A DNA stretch of 6,166 bases from the NCBI GenBank assembly GCA_026982145.1, contig JALSHQ010000037.1, positions 1-6,166 on the forward strand. Reading direction: 5' to 3'. The notes under the pieces are model-generated. The model was not told where the DNA came from. It saw nothing but the letters and a program-made list of their open reading frames with translations, and did no database searches. Within the stretch, counting starts at the first letter, position 1. Each line of letters starts with the position of its first letter. This document shows, one piece after another, positions 1 through 5,796 of the stretch. The DNA is from Gammaproteobacteria bacterium (lineage in GTDB: Bacteria > Pseudomonadota > Gammaproteobacteria > SZUA-140). Position numbers and translations under genes: made by a program.

Positions 1-6
1 TTCCTT

Positions 7-32
7 AAAAATATTGCGGTTTATAGCCGCAA
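7..32 (-). terminator. Hairpin with U-tract downstream of gcvT
   Basis: Read on the minus strand, eight bases after the gcvT stop, there is a 6-bp perfect stem (TTGCGG / CCGCAA, plus-strand arms 14-19 and 27-32) with a 7-base loop, followed directly by TATTTTT. This is the form of a short Rho-independent terminator. The stem has only four G:C pairs, so it may be leaky. The bases after it on the minus strand include AAGGAA at the very edge, which resembles a ribosome binding site. The hairpin could therefore be an attenuating element inside a gcv operon rather than its end. Confidence 0.5.
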
Positions 33-39
33 AAAATAG

Positions 40-1128
40 TTATTCAAAACAGGCTTTACCATGCCTCACAAACGGCGGCTTCACCACGCGTGCGGGCAGC
101 TGCTTGCCCCGCATCTCAACCAACACACCACCTTCGACATCAGAGCGAACACGTGCAAACGCAATCGCTTTGCCCAAGGTTGGCGAAAAACTGCCACTGG
201 TCACTTGGCCCACCACTTCGCCATCAACAAATACCCGTTGGTGGCCGCGCAATACACCGCGGTCATCCAGTATCAAGCCGACCAGCTTTCTGGCTGGGGG
301 GGTATTATACTGTGGTTCGAGCGCTTCGCGCCCAATAAAATTACGATCTTGCGGTTCCCATGCCACCGTCCAGCGCAATCCTGCCTCCAGCGGTGTTGTG
401 GTCTCATCCATATCGGCACTGTAGAGATCCATTCCCGCTTCAAGCCTAAGGGTGTCGCGTGCGCCCAGCCCCACAGGGTGAACGCCGCTCTCATGCAGGT
501 TGCGCCAGAACTGCACCGCCTGACCCTGCGGAACCATCACTTCGTACCCATCTTCACCCGTATAACCTGTGCGGGAAATAAAGAGTTCGCCGATTTCTAC
601 TGCGTTAAATGGCGCCAGTGCCGCCGCTTTTTCTTGCGCCGCCTCATTCAGTTGTGCGTGTACTTTATCGCGTGCTTGCGGCCCCTGCACAGCGATTAAG
701 GCGACCTCTTGTAACTCGCTCACCTCAACGGCAAATGGCTGCGCATGCTGCTCGATCCACGCCATGTCTTTATCGTGAGTCCCTGCATTGACCACTAGGC
801 GGAAGCGCTCCTCACCAAGAAAATAGACGATCAGATCATCCACCACGCCGCCTTGCTCATTAAGCATGCAAGTGTAGAGCGCACGACCGTATGTCTGCAG
901 GCGATCCACATTATTGGCCAAGAGGTAGCGCAAAAATTCACGCGCGCGCACCCCTTTTAGATCCACAAAGGTCATGTGCGACACATCAAACATGCCGGCT
1001 TCACCACGCACCTTATAGTGCTCTTCTACTTGTGAGCCATAGTGCAGCGGCATGTCCCAGCCTGCAAAATCGACAACCTTCGCACCCAGTTTCAGATGCT
1101 CCTGATAAAGCGCTGTTTTCGCACCCAT
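40..1128 (-). CDS. gcvT: Aminomethyltransferase, glycine cleavage system T protein
   Basis: This is the T protein of the glycine cleavage system. It takes the aminomethyl group carried on the lipoyl arm of GcvH and transfers its carbon to tetrahydrofolate, giving 5,10-methylene-THF and ammonia in the cytoplasm. The 362-residue product is full length (E. coli GcvT is 364) and aligns with it almost without gaps: DFAGWDMPLHYGSQ (20-33), GMFDVSHM (45-52), GGVVDDLIVY with the conserved catalytic-region Asp97/Asp98 (93-102), GYTGEDGYE (188-196), GARDTLRLEAGMDLY (222-236) and the C-terminal TSGSFSPTLG (310-319). The ATG at 1128 is supported by GAGGAG six bases upstream (1135-1140). It lies downstream of the permease gene on the same strand but 186 bases away, and appears to have its own promoter and leader. 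gcvH and gcvP are not in the window. Identification is secure. Confidence 0.97.
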   Translation of the reverse strand: MGAKTALYQEHLKLGAKVVDFAGWDMPLHYGSQVEEHYKVRGEAGMFDVSHMTFVDLKGVRAREFLRYLLANNVDRLQTYGRALYTCMLNEQGGVVDDLIVYFLGEERFRLVVNAGTHDKDMAWIEQHAQPFAVEVSELQEVALIAVQGPQARDKVHAQLNEAAQEKAAALAPFNAVEIGELFISRTGYTGEDGYEVMVPQGQAVQFWRNLHESGVHPVGLGARDTLRLEAGMDLYSADMDETTTPLEAGLRWTVAWEPQDRNFIGREALEPQYNTPPARKLVGLILDDRGVLRGHQRVFVDGEVVGQVTSGSFSPTLGKAIAFARVRSDVEGGVLVEMRGKQLPARVVKPPFVRHGKACFE

Positions 1129-1256
1129 CGGTTACTCCTCATCACTAAACAATTCATTACGGCATCGGGCTTGCGCCCGTTTTACCCTGCAAAAAGCCGT
1201 GAGCCATTCCGTGCTCTGACATCTTGCTGCTACCCCATTTCCAATCTGGGAAGCAC
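1129..1256 (-). promoter_or_regulatory. Structured 5' leader of gcvT, class unrecognised
   Basis: From the predicted transcription start to the gcvT start codon, the minus strand can fold into two consecutive domains. The first is closed by GTGCT/AGCAC (plus-strand arms 1252-1256 and 1211-1215) with an inner CCCA/TGGG stem (1247-1250 with 1234-1237). The second is closed by ACGGC/GCCGT (1196-1200 with 1159-1163) around a strong CGGGC-GCAA-GCCCG hairpin with a GNRA tetraloop (1166-1179). The Shine-Dalgarno at 1135-1140 follows unpaired. I looked for the glycine riboswitch hallmarks expected before a gcv gene and do not see them. The pairing was found by eye and has no covariation support. Confidence 0.4.
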
Positions 1257-1258
1257 TA

Positions 1259-1287
1259 AATATAACTGTTACACCATTGAAACCCAA
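1259..1287 (-). promoter_or_regulatory. Predicted sigma-70 promoter of gcvT
   Basis: On the minus strand TTGGGT (1282-1287) is followed after exactly 17 bases by TATATT (1259-1264). The -10 matches the consensus at five of six positions, while the -35 matches at only three. Transcription would start near 1252-1256, which is where the first stem of the leader begins. This implies that gcvT is transcribed independently of the iron-uptake genes upstream. Confidence 0.45.
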
Positions 1288-1314
1288 GGATTTTTTCTGC
1301 GAGGTCTTTTCAGC

Positions 1315-2880
1315 TTAACGCCTGCGCTCTGCGCGCATCATGATCCACAGCGCGGGTAGTGTGCCTAGAATTAACATCAATGCGGCGGGCGCTGCCAGCT
1401 CGAGCATCTCTTCACTCGCCTCAATCCAGATGCGTACTGGCAATGTGTCGTAACCGATCGGGCGCAGGATTAGCGTTGCGGGCAGCTCTTTCAGCACATC
1501 AATAAAAACCAGCACCCAAGCCGTCACCATGCCACCGCGGATCATCGGCAGTGTTACCCGCCAAAGGTTTTCCAGCGGTCCCGCGCCCAGCACCCGTCCA
1601 GCCTGCTCAATCGACGGGGTTAACTGCTGCAGTGCCGCCTCTTGCGACTGCACCGCTAGCGGTAGAAAACGCACCACCAGTGCCATCATCAACACCGCGA
1701 GTCCGCCGTAAAGCAGCGGCAGTTGTGTCAATATAAAAGTGATGACGCCCAGCGCGACCACCGGGCCTGGCAGCACAAAGCCGATACTTGAGAGGTGCAG
1801 AAAACTGACGCTCAACCATGAGCGAATGCGGGTGTGATAAAGCGCAACGGGCAGCCCCACCACCACTGTTACCGTGGCCGCGATAAAACCGAGCAGCAGT
1901 GAATTTTGTGTGTAGCCCCAAAACTCTGCGCCAATAAGCCCGGCATGCCATGAGTGCCAACTCCAGTGCACCACCCACACCAGCGGCAAAATAAAAGCGA
2001 ACAGCGCGATGGTGCCGATGCAGCCCCAGATCATCACCAACTCACGCATGGTGGCCTCGCGCGCCTCAAATTTTCGTGAACGACCACTGCTGAAATAGCG
2101 CTGACGGTGGCGAAAAAATCGCTCCAGCACCAGAAATGTCAGGCTCATCATCACCAGCACTAGGCTGAGTGCGGCGGCGGCCTGATTGTCCATCCGCCCC
2201 TCCATCTGGGTATAGATGCTCAGCGTAAAGGTCTGAAAGCGCAGCATGCTTACCGCACCAAAATCGGAAAGCACATGCAACACCACCACCGCCAGTGCCG
2301 CCGCTAATGCGGGTCGCAACAGGGGTAACTGCACCCGCCAAAACACCTCAAATGGGGTAGCACCCTGCATTCTGGCGGCCTCCTCCATGCTGGGGCTAGA
2401 TTCCAGCAGTGCGGTGCGCGCCAGTAAAAAGACATATGAAAACCCCGCAAGGGAGAGAATAAAAGCGGCGCCCCAGCCCGTATAGATATCAGGAATCGCG
2501 ACCCCGTCGCCAAACAGCGCTGCCCATATCAACCCCAACCAGCCATCATCAGCGAGCAGCGATGTGTAGATATAAGCAAATACATAGGTCGGTATGGCCA
2601 GAGGCAACACCATCAACCAGATCGCAAGTATACGCCCGGCAAACTTGCGCCGTGCAATCAGCCATGCTGATGAAAGACCCAATACCAATGAACCCACCGC
2701 CACTACAAAGCCGAGCCACACGGTGTTAGCTAAAAGCTCAGGCAAGCGCGTGTTCCATAGTCCAGCCCAGCGCTCCGCGGAGAGCTGAAAACTGCTATAG
2801 ATCACAAAGAGCAAAGGGATCGCCGCCATTAAGACGACGACCCCCGTCACTCCAGAGAGCACTGAAAAGTGTTTTGTCAC
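1315..2880 (-). CDS. fbpB: Fe(III) ABC transporter permease, fused two-domain FbpB/SfuB type
   Basis: This is the inner-membrane permease of a ferric iron ABC importer; it accepts iron from the periplasmic binding protein encoded just upstream. The 521-residue product holds two homologous BPD-type permease domains in one chain, as is normal for FbpB/SfuB, so it can form the channel without a partner. Each half has the cytoplasmic EAA loop that docks with the ATPase: EEAARMQGA ending in LPLLRP (166-190), and EQAGRVLGA ending in LPMIRGG (425-450). Hydrophobic spans occur throughout, starting at about residues 8-30. The VLKELPATLILRP stretch (462-474) is typical of iron permeases of this family. 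The start is a GTG at 2880 with only a weak AGG upstream; the gap to fbpA is 29 bases, so translation probably depends on the operon. No ATPase gene (fbpC) follows. Thiamine or other BPD permeases are less likely, given the iron-type binding protein next door. Confidence 0.92.
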   Translation of the reverse strand: MTKHFSVLSGVTGVVVLMAAIPLLFVIYSSFQLSAERWAGLWNTRLPELLANTVWLGFVVAVGSLVLGLSSAWLIARRKFAGRILAIWLMVLPLAIPTYVFAYIYTSLLADDGWLGLIWAALFGDGVAIPDIYTGWGAAFILSLAGFSYVFLLARTALLESSPSMEEAARMQGATPFEVFWRVQLPLLRPALAAALAVVVLHVLSDFGAVSMLRFQTFTLSIYTQMEGRMDNQAAAALSLVLVMMSLTFLVLERFFRHRQRYFSSGRSRKFEAREATMRELVMIWGCIGTIALFAFILPLVWVVHWSWHSWHAGLIGAEFWGYTQNSLLLGFIAATVTVVVGLPVALYHTRIRSWLSVSFLHLSSIGFVLPGPVVALGVITFILTQLPLLYGGLAVLMMALVVRFLPLAVQSQEAALQQLTPSIEQAGRVLGAGPLENLWRVTLPMIRGGMVTAWVLVFIDVLKELPATLILRPIGYDTLPVRIWIEASEEMLELAAPAALMLILGTLPALWIMMRAERRR

Positions 2881-2909
2881 GCCAAGCCTATCTGCAAATT
2901 AGTGCTGCC

Positions 2910-3914
2910 TTAGGGCATCCCCACCGCTTCTAGCAGGTCAATGGTGGCGCCGCGATACTTGCCCAGCGCTGCCATCTCAACCGATGATGCCTTAATGCTC
3001 TCCGCCGGTGGAATCACTGCTGCCGCTGCAATCCCTTTGCGCGCAGGATACTCTCGGTTGATCTCCGCAAACAGCTGCTGCCCCTTTTCTGAGACTAGGA
3101 ACGCCACAAGTTTAACTGCCGCATCACGCTTTTTCGTATATTTGCTAACGGCCACACCCGCCACATTCCAAGCGACACCCATCCCACCTTCACCCTGATC
3201 TGGGACGATGATCTTGATCGGTGCGTTCGGCTTTTTATCAAGGTGGCGATATATATAGTAGTGATTCACCAACCCCACCGCTTTTTTGCCACTGGCCACC
3301 GCCGTGACCACTTTGCTGTGTTTATTAAACGTCTGCCCCTCGGCGTTCTCCTTAACTCCCTTGAGCCACTCCGTGGTTTTCTCTTTACCCGCAGCGAGCA
3401 TATAAACAGTAGTGCCCGCAATAAAGCTGCCATTACCGCTGTGAGTGATGGCGATTTTACCTTTCAAGCGGGGGTCAGCAAGATCAAACACAGAGTTCAG
3501 AAAAGCGGTATCAGCCGTCGTATTGGCCACCAGCACTCTGGCACGCGCAGAAAGCCCCACCCAACTGTTATCCGGCGCGCGCAACTTTGTGTCAATCACC
3601 GCTACGATCTCTTGCGGCAGCGGCTGAAACAGCCCCATTTCGCTGCCGAGCTGCAGGTTCCCTGCATCATTACTTAAATAGAGATCCGCCTGAGTACGCT
3701 CGCCCTCAACCCGCAATTTATTCAGCAATGCAGTCGATTTTGCACTGTGCAGCAGCACCTTAATACCTGTTTCCGCGGTGAACTGCTTGATCACTGGCTT
3801 CACAAATTTATCGCTGCGGCCTGAGTACACCACCAGCTCATCTGCCGCCTGCACCACCGGCATTGCCATCATAACGCCCAACAGCACCACACCTAATTTT
3901 TTAAAAACCTTCAT
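2910..3914 (-). CDS. fbpA: Periplasmic Fe(III)-binding protein of ABC transporter, FbpA/FutA type
   Basis: This periplasmic receptor binds ferric iron and delivers it to the permease. The 334-residue product begins with a clear Sec signal peptide: Lys residues at 2, 5 and 6, a hydrophobic core, and a VQA|AD cleavage site after residue 23. The mature protein starts ELVVYSGRSDKFVKP (26-40), the usual opening of this family. It carries the adjacent tyrosines in NHYYIYR (217-223; Tyr219 and Tyr220) that ligate iron in FbpA-type proteins. Other family-like stretches are ADPRLKGKIAI (146-156) and FAEINREYPARKG (282-294). The ATG at 3914 was chosen because GGAGG lies seven bases upstream (3922-3926) and it puts the signal peptide at the N-terminus. 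A 16-residue extension to a TTG at 3962 would run into the promoter and hide the signal. It is the first gene of a Fur-controlled operon with the permease. Confidence 0.94.
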   Translation of the reverse strand: MKVFKKLGVVLLGVMMAMPVVQAADELVVYSGRSDKFVKPVIKQFTAETGIKVLLHSAKSTALLNKLRVEGERTQADLYLSNDAGNLQLGSEMGLFQPLPQEIVAVIDTKLRAPDNSWVGLSARARVLVANTTADTAFLNSVFDLADPRLKGKIAITHSGNGSFIAGTTVYMLAAGKEKTTEWLKGVKENAEGQTFNKHSKVVTAVASGKKAVGLVNHYYIYRHLDKKPNAPIKIIVPDQGEGGMGVAWNVAGVAVSKYTKKRDAAVKLVAFLVSEKGQQLFAEINREYPARKGIAAAAVIPPAESIKASSVEMAALGKYRGATIDLLEAVGMP

Positions 3915-3971
3915 TCGTAAGCCTCCATGACTGTGTCGATGGAATAAACACATTATTCCCAAGGCAAATTA

Positions 3972-4000
3972 ATGATAATTATTCTCATTTGCGATTGCAA
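3972..4000 (-). promoter_or_regulatory. Predicted fbpA promoter
   Basis: On the minus strand TTGCAA (3995-4000) and TATCAT (3972-3977) are separated by exactly 17 bases, each matching the sigma-70 consensus at four positions. The -10 lies inside the Fur box, the expected geometry for iron repression. The mRNA would start near 3965 and give a leader of about 50 bases. An alternative -35, TTGACA, exists further upstream on the minus strand (4010-4015), but no good -10 sits at a suitable distance from it. Confidence 0.6.
3973..3987. promoter_or_regulatory. Fur box (iron repressor operator)
   Basis: TGATAAT-T-ATTCTCA is a 7-1-7 inverted repeat that differs from the ideal TGATAATnATTATCA at one base only. 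Extended to the classical 19-mer (3968-3986) it matches 15 of 19 positions. It covers the predicted -10 of fbpA, so Fe(II)-loaded Fur would block transcription when iron is sufficient. The position in front of an iron transporter makes the assignment strong. Confidence 0.87.
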
Positions 4001-4023
4001 CTCTTTTCTTGTCAAAAGTTGCA
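3996..4023. repeat. Inverted repeat upstream of the fbpA promoter
   Basis: TGCAACT (3996-4002) and AGTTGCA (4017-4023) form a perfect 7-bp dyad. With one bulged C (4003) the pairing extends through TTT/AAA to 10 bp around a 7-base loop. Its proximal arm overlaps the predicted -35 hexamer, so it could be an operator for a second regulator. It has no T-tract on either side, so it is not an intrinsic terminator for the gene at 4224-4439. Confidence 0.45.
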
Positions 4024-4223
4024 GACCGTAACAGAGAAGAGGCTTTAGGGAAGGAAAGGACAGCAGCACACAGGACGCCCCTAATAAGGGCATCGTGCTC
4101 TGGTTCATTCAAGGGATAGAGGGGGGGATTGCGAAATACGCTCGCGAAGGCGGGATAGTGCAGGGAAGAGGGGCTGGCTTACGCATCTGTAAACGGCTCA
4201 CCAGTTACAATTGCAGCGCTACT
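4024..4223. other. Non-coding stretch, nothing assignable
   Basis: These 200 bases lie between the dyad near the iron promoter and the stop of the small membrane-protein gene. I see purine-rich runs on the plus strand (4036-4060 and a G7 run near 4121-4127), an imperfect GCCC/GGGC hairpin (4077-4091) without a T-tract, and a TCGCGA palindrome near 4142. No reading frame here has a credible start and ribosome binding site. A small RNA cannot be excluded, but nothing specific supports one. Confidence 0.4.
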
Positions 4224-4439
4224 TCACTTAGGCGGCGGCTCATCACCCTTCTCGCCCGTTTTTGTTGGCTCAGCCTCTTCTCGCTTCACCGGCGTCTTTT
4301 GCTCTTCTTCATCATCCTGATCTTCTGCCAGCACCACATACTTCATAAAAAAGATCGCAATAACGGCGGTCATCGAAATGAAAATCACTGGAAATATCCA
4401 TTGATACGGCAGGTCAAACAGGGCTACAGTATTTTCCAC
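4224..4439 (-). CDS. Small single-span membrane protein with charged C-terminal tail, function unknown
   Basis: I do not recognise this 71-residue protein. It has a short N-terminal segment (MENTVALFDLPYQW), one strongly hydrophobic span at about residues 15-37 (IFPVIFISM to FMKYVVL), and a hydrophilic tail that begins with an acidic cluster (AEDQDDEEE) and continues with alternating Lys, Glu and Pro to the end (EPPPK). The tail is probably unstructured, and cytoplasmic if the short N-terminus is outside; that topology is inference. The start is a GTG at 4439, chosen because GAGGA lies about eight bases upstream. The same frame stays open to a TTG at 4562, but that start has no ribosome binding site. 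The gene faces away from the four-span protein gene and lies alone upstream of the iron operon. It superficially resembles small subunits of membrane complexes, but no partner is visible. Confidence 0.6.
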   Translation of the reverse strand: MENTVALFDLPYQWIFPVIFISMTAVIAIFFMKYVVLAEDQDDEEEQKTPVKREEAEPTKTGEKGDEPPPK

Positions 4440-4509
4440 GCAACTATCCTCAATCAAAACTAAAATGGCTATGGCCGAAGCGCTTTTAGCCCACCACGCG
4501 ATAGTAGTC

Positions 4510-4540
4510 TGTTTACTTACAAACAACCACCCCGTAAACA
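4510..4540. repeat. 7-bp dyad between divergent membrane-protein genes
   Basis: TGTTTAC (4510-4516) and GTAAACA (4534-4540) are a perfect inverted repeat with a 17-base spacer. The dyad lies 70 bases upstream of the GTG start of the small gene and 80 bases upstream of the ATG of the four-span gene. It could be a shared operator. A match of this length can also occur by chance, and no convincing -35/-10 pairs are visible around it. Confidence 0.3.
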
Positions 4541-4620
4541 AAGCGCGCGCAAATACGATCAAACCGTCAGATTAATACAGCGGCCACTCCCACCCACGCA
4601 AGTTGTGTCACAATGAGCTT

Positions 4621-5058
4621 ATGTATGACTTTACGCTAATTCTCCATTTTCTCGGCCTAGCGATGGGTGCTGGCACTTCTTTTTATATGCTGGGGCTAGC
4701 GCTGCATGCGCGCCGACTCAAAGAGCCTGATGCAGCCAAAAAGATGGTGCTGGGGGCGGGGGCGGCTATTTCCGGGGTTGGATTAATGGGGCTTCTGCTG
4801 CTGCTTGCCAGCGGCTATTTTCTACTGCAGTTGTCCGCCATCGATATCAACACGCTTAACTGGGCGTTCTGGATGAAAATGGCGATGGTTACGGCCATCA
4901 TCATGTATACGGTGGTGATGAAAGTGTTGGCCATCAAAGCGAAGCGGCGAGAGGGGGAGGCGGGAATTGCGGCGATGAAAAAGATGAAACGCTTTGCCTT
5001 CATCGGCCCGTTCCTCGCTTTTCTGGTGATCAGCTTCGCAGTGCTCGCTTTCAACTAA
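4621..5058 (+). CDS. Four-span integral membrane protein, function unknown
   Basis: I cannot name this 145-residue protein. It has four hydrophobic spans at about residues 4-28, 44-69, 80-103 and 124-144, joined by short basic loops (HARRLKEPDAAKK at 29-41; KAKRREGEAG at 106-115), which the positive-inside rule would place in the cytoplasm, with both termini outside. A histidine in the first span (LHFLGLAMGAG, His9), glycine-rich packing in spans 1 and 2, and the WAFWMK motif (81-86) leading span 3 are notable. The layout resembles small CopD-like or DUF2269/DUF2214-type proteins, but this is an impression of shape, not a match. The ATG at 4621 has only a weak GAG before it; a TTG at 4603 is the alternative and would add six polar residues. 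It converges with ppa, 51 bases away. Confidence 0.8.
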   Translation: MYDFTLILHFLGLAMGAGTSFYMLGLALHARRLKEPDAAKKMVLGAGAAISGVGLMGLLLLLASGYFLLQLSAIDINTLNWAFWMKMAMVTAIIMYTVVMKVLAIKAKRREGEAGIAAMKKMKRFAFIGPFLAFLVISFAVLAFN

Positions 5059-5109
5059 GCGCAGACCCGCCCACGCCATTTCAGCATAAGCGGGGACCTG
5101 CCACTCACT

Positions 5110-5661
5110 TTAAAAGCAGGGCTTAACAGGCGATGCTTCAAAGCGTTTAATGCTGGAGATAATCTCTTCTTTCGCCTCCGCCAGACCACCCCACCCTTCC
5201 AGCTTAACCCATTTGTTAGCTTCCAAGTCTTTGTAATGCTCAAAGAAATGAGCAATTTGCGCGAGCAACTGTTGCGGCATATCGGTGGGTTCTTTGGCAT
5301 CCTCGTAGAGACTGCAGAGCTTGGTCAGCGGTACGGCCAGTAATTTGGCATCACAACCCGCTTCATCGGTCATTTTCAACACACCAATAGGTCGACACTG
5401 AATCACTGAGCCACTGATCAGGGGCACAGGGGTCACCACCAGCACGTCAGCGGGGTCACCATCATCAGACAACGTATTTGGAATGTAGCCGTAATTGCAC
5501 GGGTAATACATTGCGGTGCTCATAAAGCGGTCAACAAACATCGCACCCGTCTCTTTATCCACTTCATATTTGACCGGGTCGCTGTGAGACGGAATCTCAA
5601 TGATAACATTGATTTCGTCAGGGACATTCTTGCCGCCGGAAGGCACTCTATCCAGATTCAT
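5110..5661 (-). CDS. ppa: Inorganic pyrophosphatase, class A (family I)
   Basis: This soluble cytoplasmic enzyme hydrolyses pyrophosphate to two phosphates with Mg2+, pulling nucleic acid, aminoacyl-tRNA and other biosyntheses forward. The 183-residue product (E. coli 176) aligns throughout with E. coli Ppa. The signature DGDPADV (66-73 region; Asp67, Asp69, Asp72) holds metal ligands. The other active-site residues are also present: Glu22, Lys31, Glu33, Arg45, Tyr57, Asp99, Glu100, Asp104, Lys106 and the Tyr-Lys of HYKDLE (143-144). One difference from E. coli is Cys103 in DEAGCDAK, where E. coli has Glu; it is next to a metal ligand but is not one itself. The ATG at 5661 is supported by GGAGAAG (5667-5673); the frame upstream of it crosses the promoter. 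It is a single gene, convergent with the four-span protein and divergent from the AT-rich partial gene. Confidence 0.97.
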   Translation of the reverse strand: MNLDRVPSGGKNVPDEINVIIEIPSHSDPVKYEVDKETGAMFVDRFMSTAMYYPCNYGYIPNTLSDDGDPADVLVVTPVPLISGSVIQCRPIGVLKMTDEAGCDAKLLAVPLTKLCSLYEDAKEPTDMPQQLLAQIAHFFEHYKDLEANKWVKLEGWGGLAEAKEEIISSIKRFEASPVKPCF

Positions 5662-5691
5662 TGCATCTTCTCCACATACAAAAATGAGCGC

Positions 5692-5697
5692 ATTATA
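5692..5697 (-). promoter_or_regulatory. -10 box of ppa
   Basis: A perfect TATAAT on the minus strand lies 30 bases upstream of the ppa start codon, predicting a leader of about 24 bases. The hexamer 17 bases further upstream (TCCCTA, 5715-5720) is a poor -35, matching at only two positions. Strength may therefore rest on the -10 or on sequence above it. Confidence 0.6.
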
Positions 5698-5796
5698 CAG
5701 GAATGGTGGGAATGTAGGGAGTAAGCATCTACCAATGAGCGACGACGCACAAGCCAAACCAGTCAACGGCTGAAAGTTAAGAATACAAAAGGAGAA

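Noticed and set aside
61..699. Long plus-strand reading frame opposite gcvT
   Set aside because: It lies wholly antisense to a securely identified gene, has no family-like sequence, and reflects codon bias of gcvT. The other plus-strand frames at 14-424 and 569-1148 are the same.
1129..1314. Glycine riboswitch expected upstream of a gcv gene
   Set aside because: The conserved core elements of the glycine aptamer, such as the CCGAAGG-type loop and the CTCTCAGG strand, are not present on the minus strand.
3243..3677. 144-codon plus-strand frame opposite fbpA
   Set aside because: It is fully antisense to the iron-binding protein, has no ribosome binding site and no recognisable protein features.
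3915..3962. 16-residue N-terminal extension of FbpA from a TTG
   Set aside because: It would bury the signal peptide, overlaps the expected transcript start, and the ATG at 3914 has a strong GGAGG.
4077..4091. GCCC/GGGC hairpin as terminator of the small membrane-protein gene
   Set aside because: There is no T-tract after it in either direction and it is more than 130 bases past the stop codon.
4095..4463. 122-codon plus-strand frame starting with GTG
   Set aside because: It overlaps the small membrane-protein gene antisense, has no Shine-Dalgarno, and its hydrophobic stretch mirrors the other strand.
5066..5094. CCCGC/GCGGG hairpin between the convergent four-span gene and ppa as a shared terminator
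   Set aside because: It has only 5 bp with a 19-base loop and no T-tract on either strand.
5662..5766. 35-residue N-terminal extension of Ppa
   Set aside because: It crosses the -10 box and the Shine-Dalgarno, and family I pyrophosphatases begin at the MNLDRVP position.
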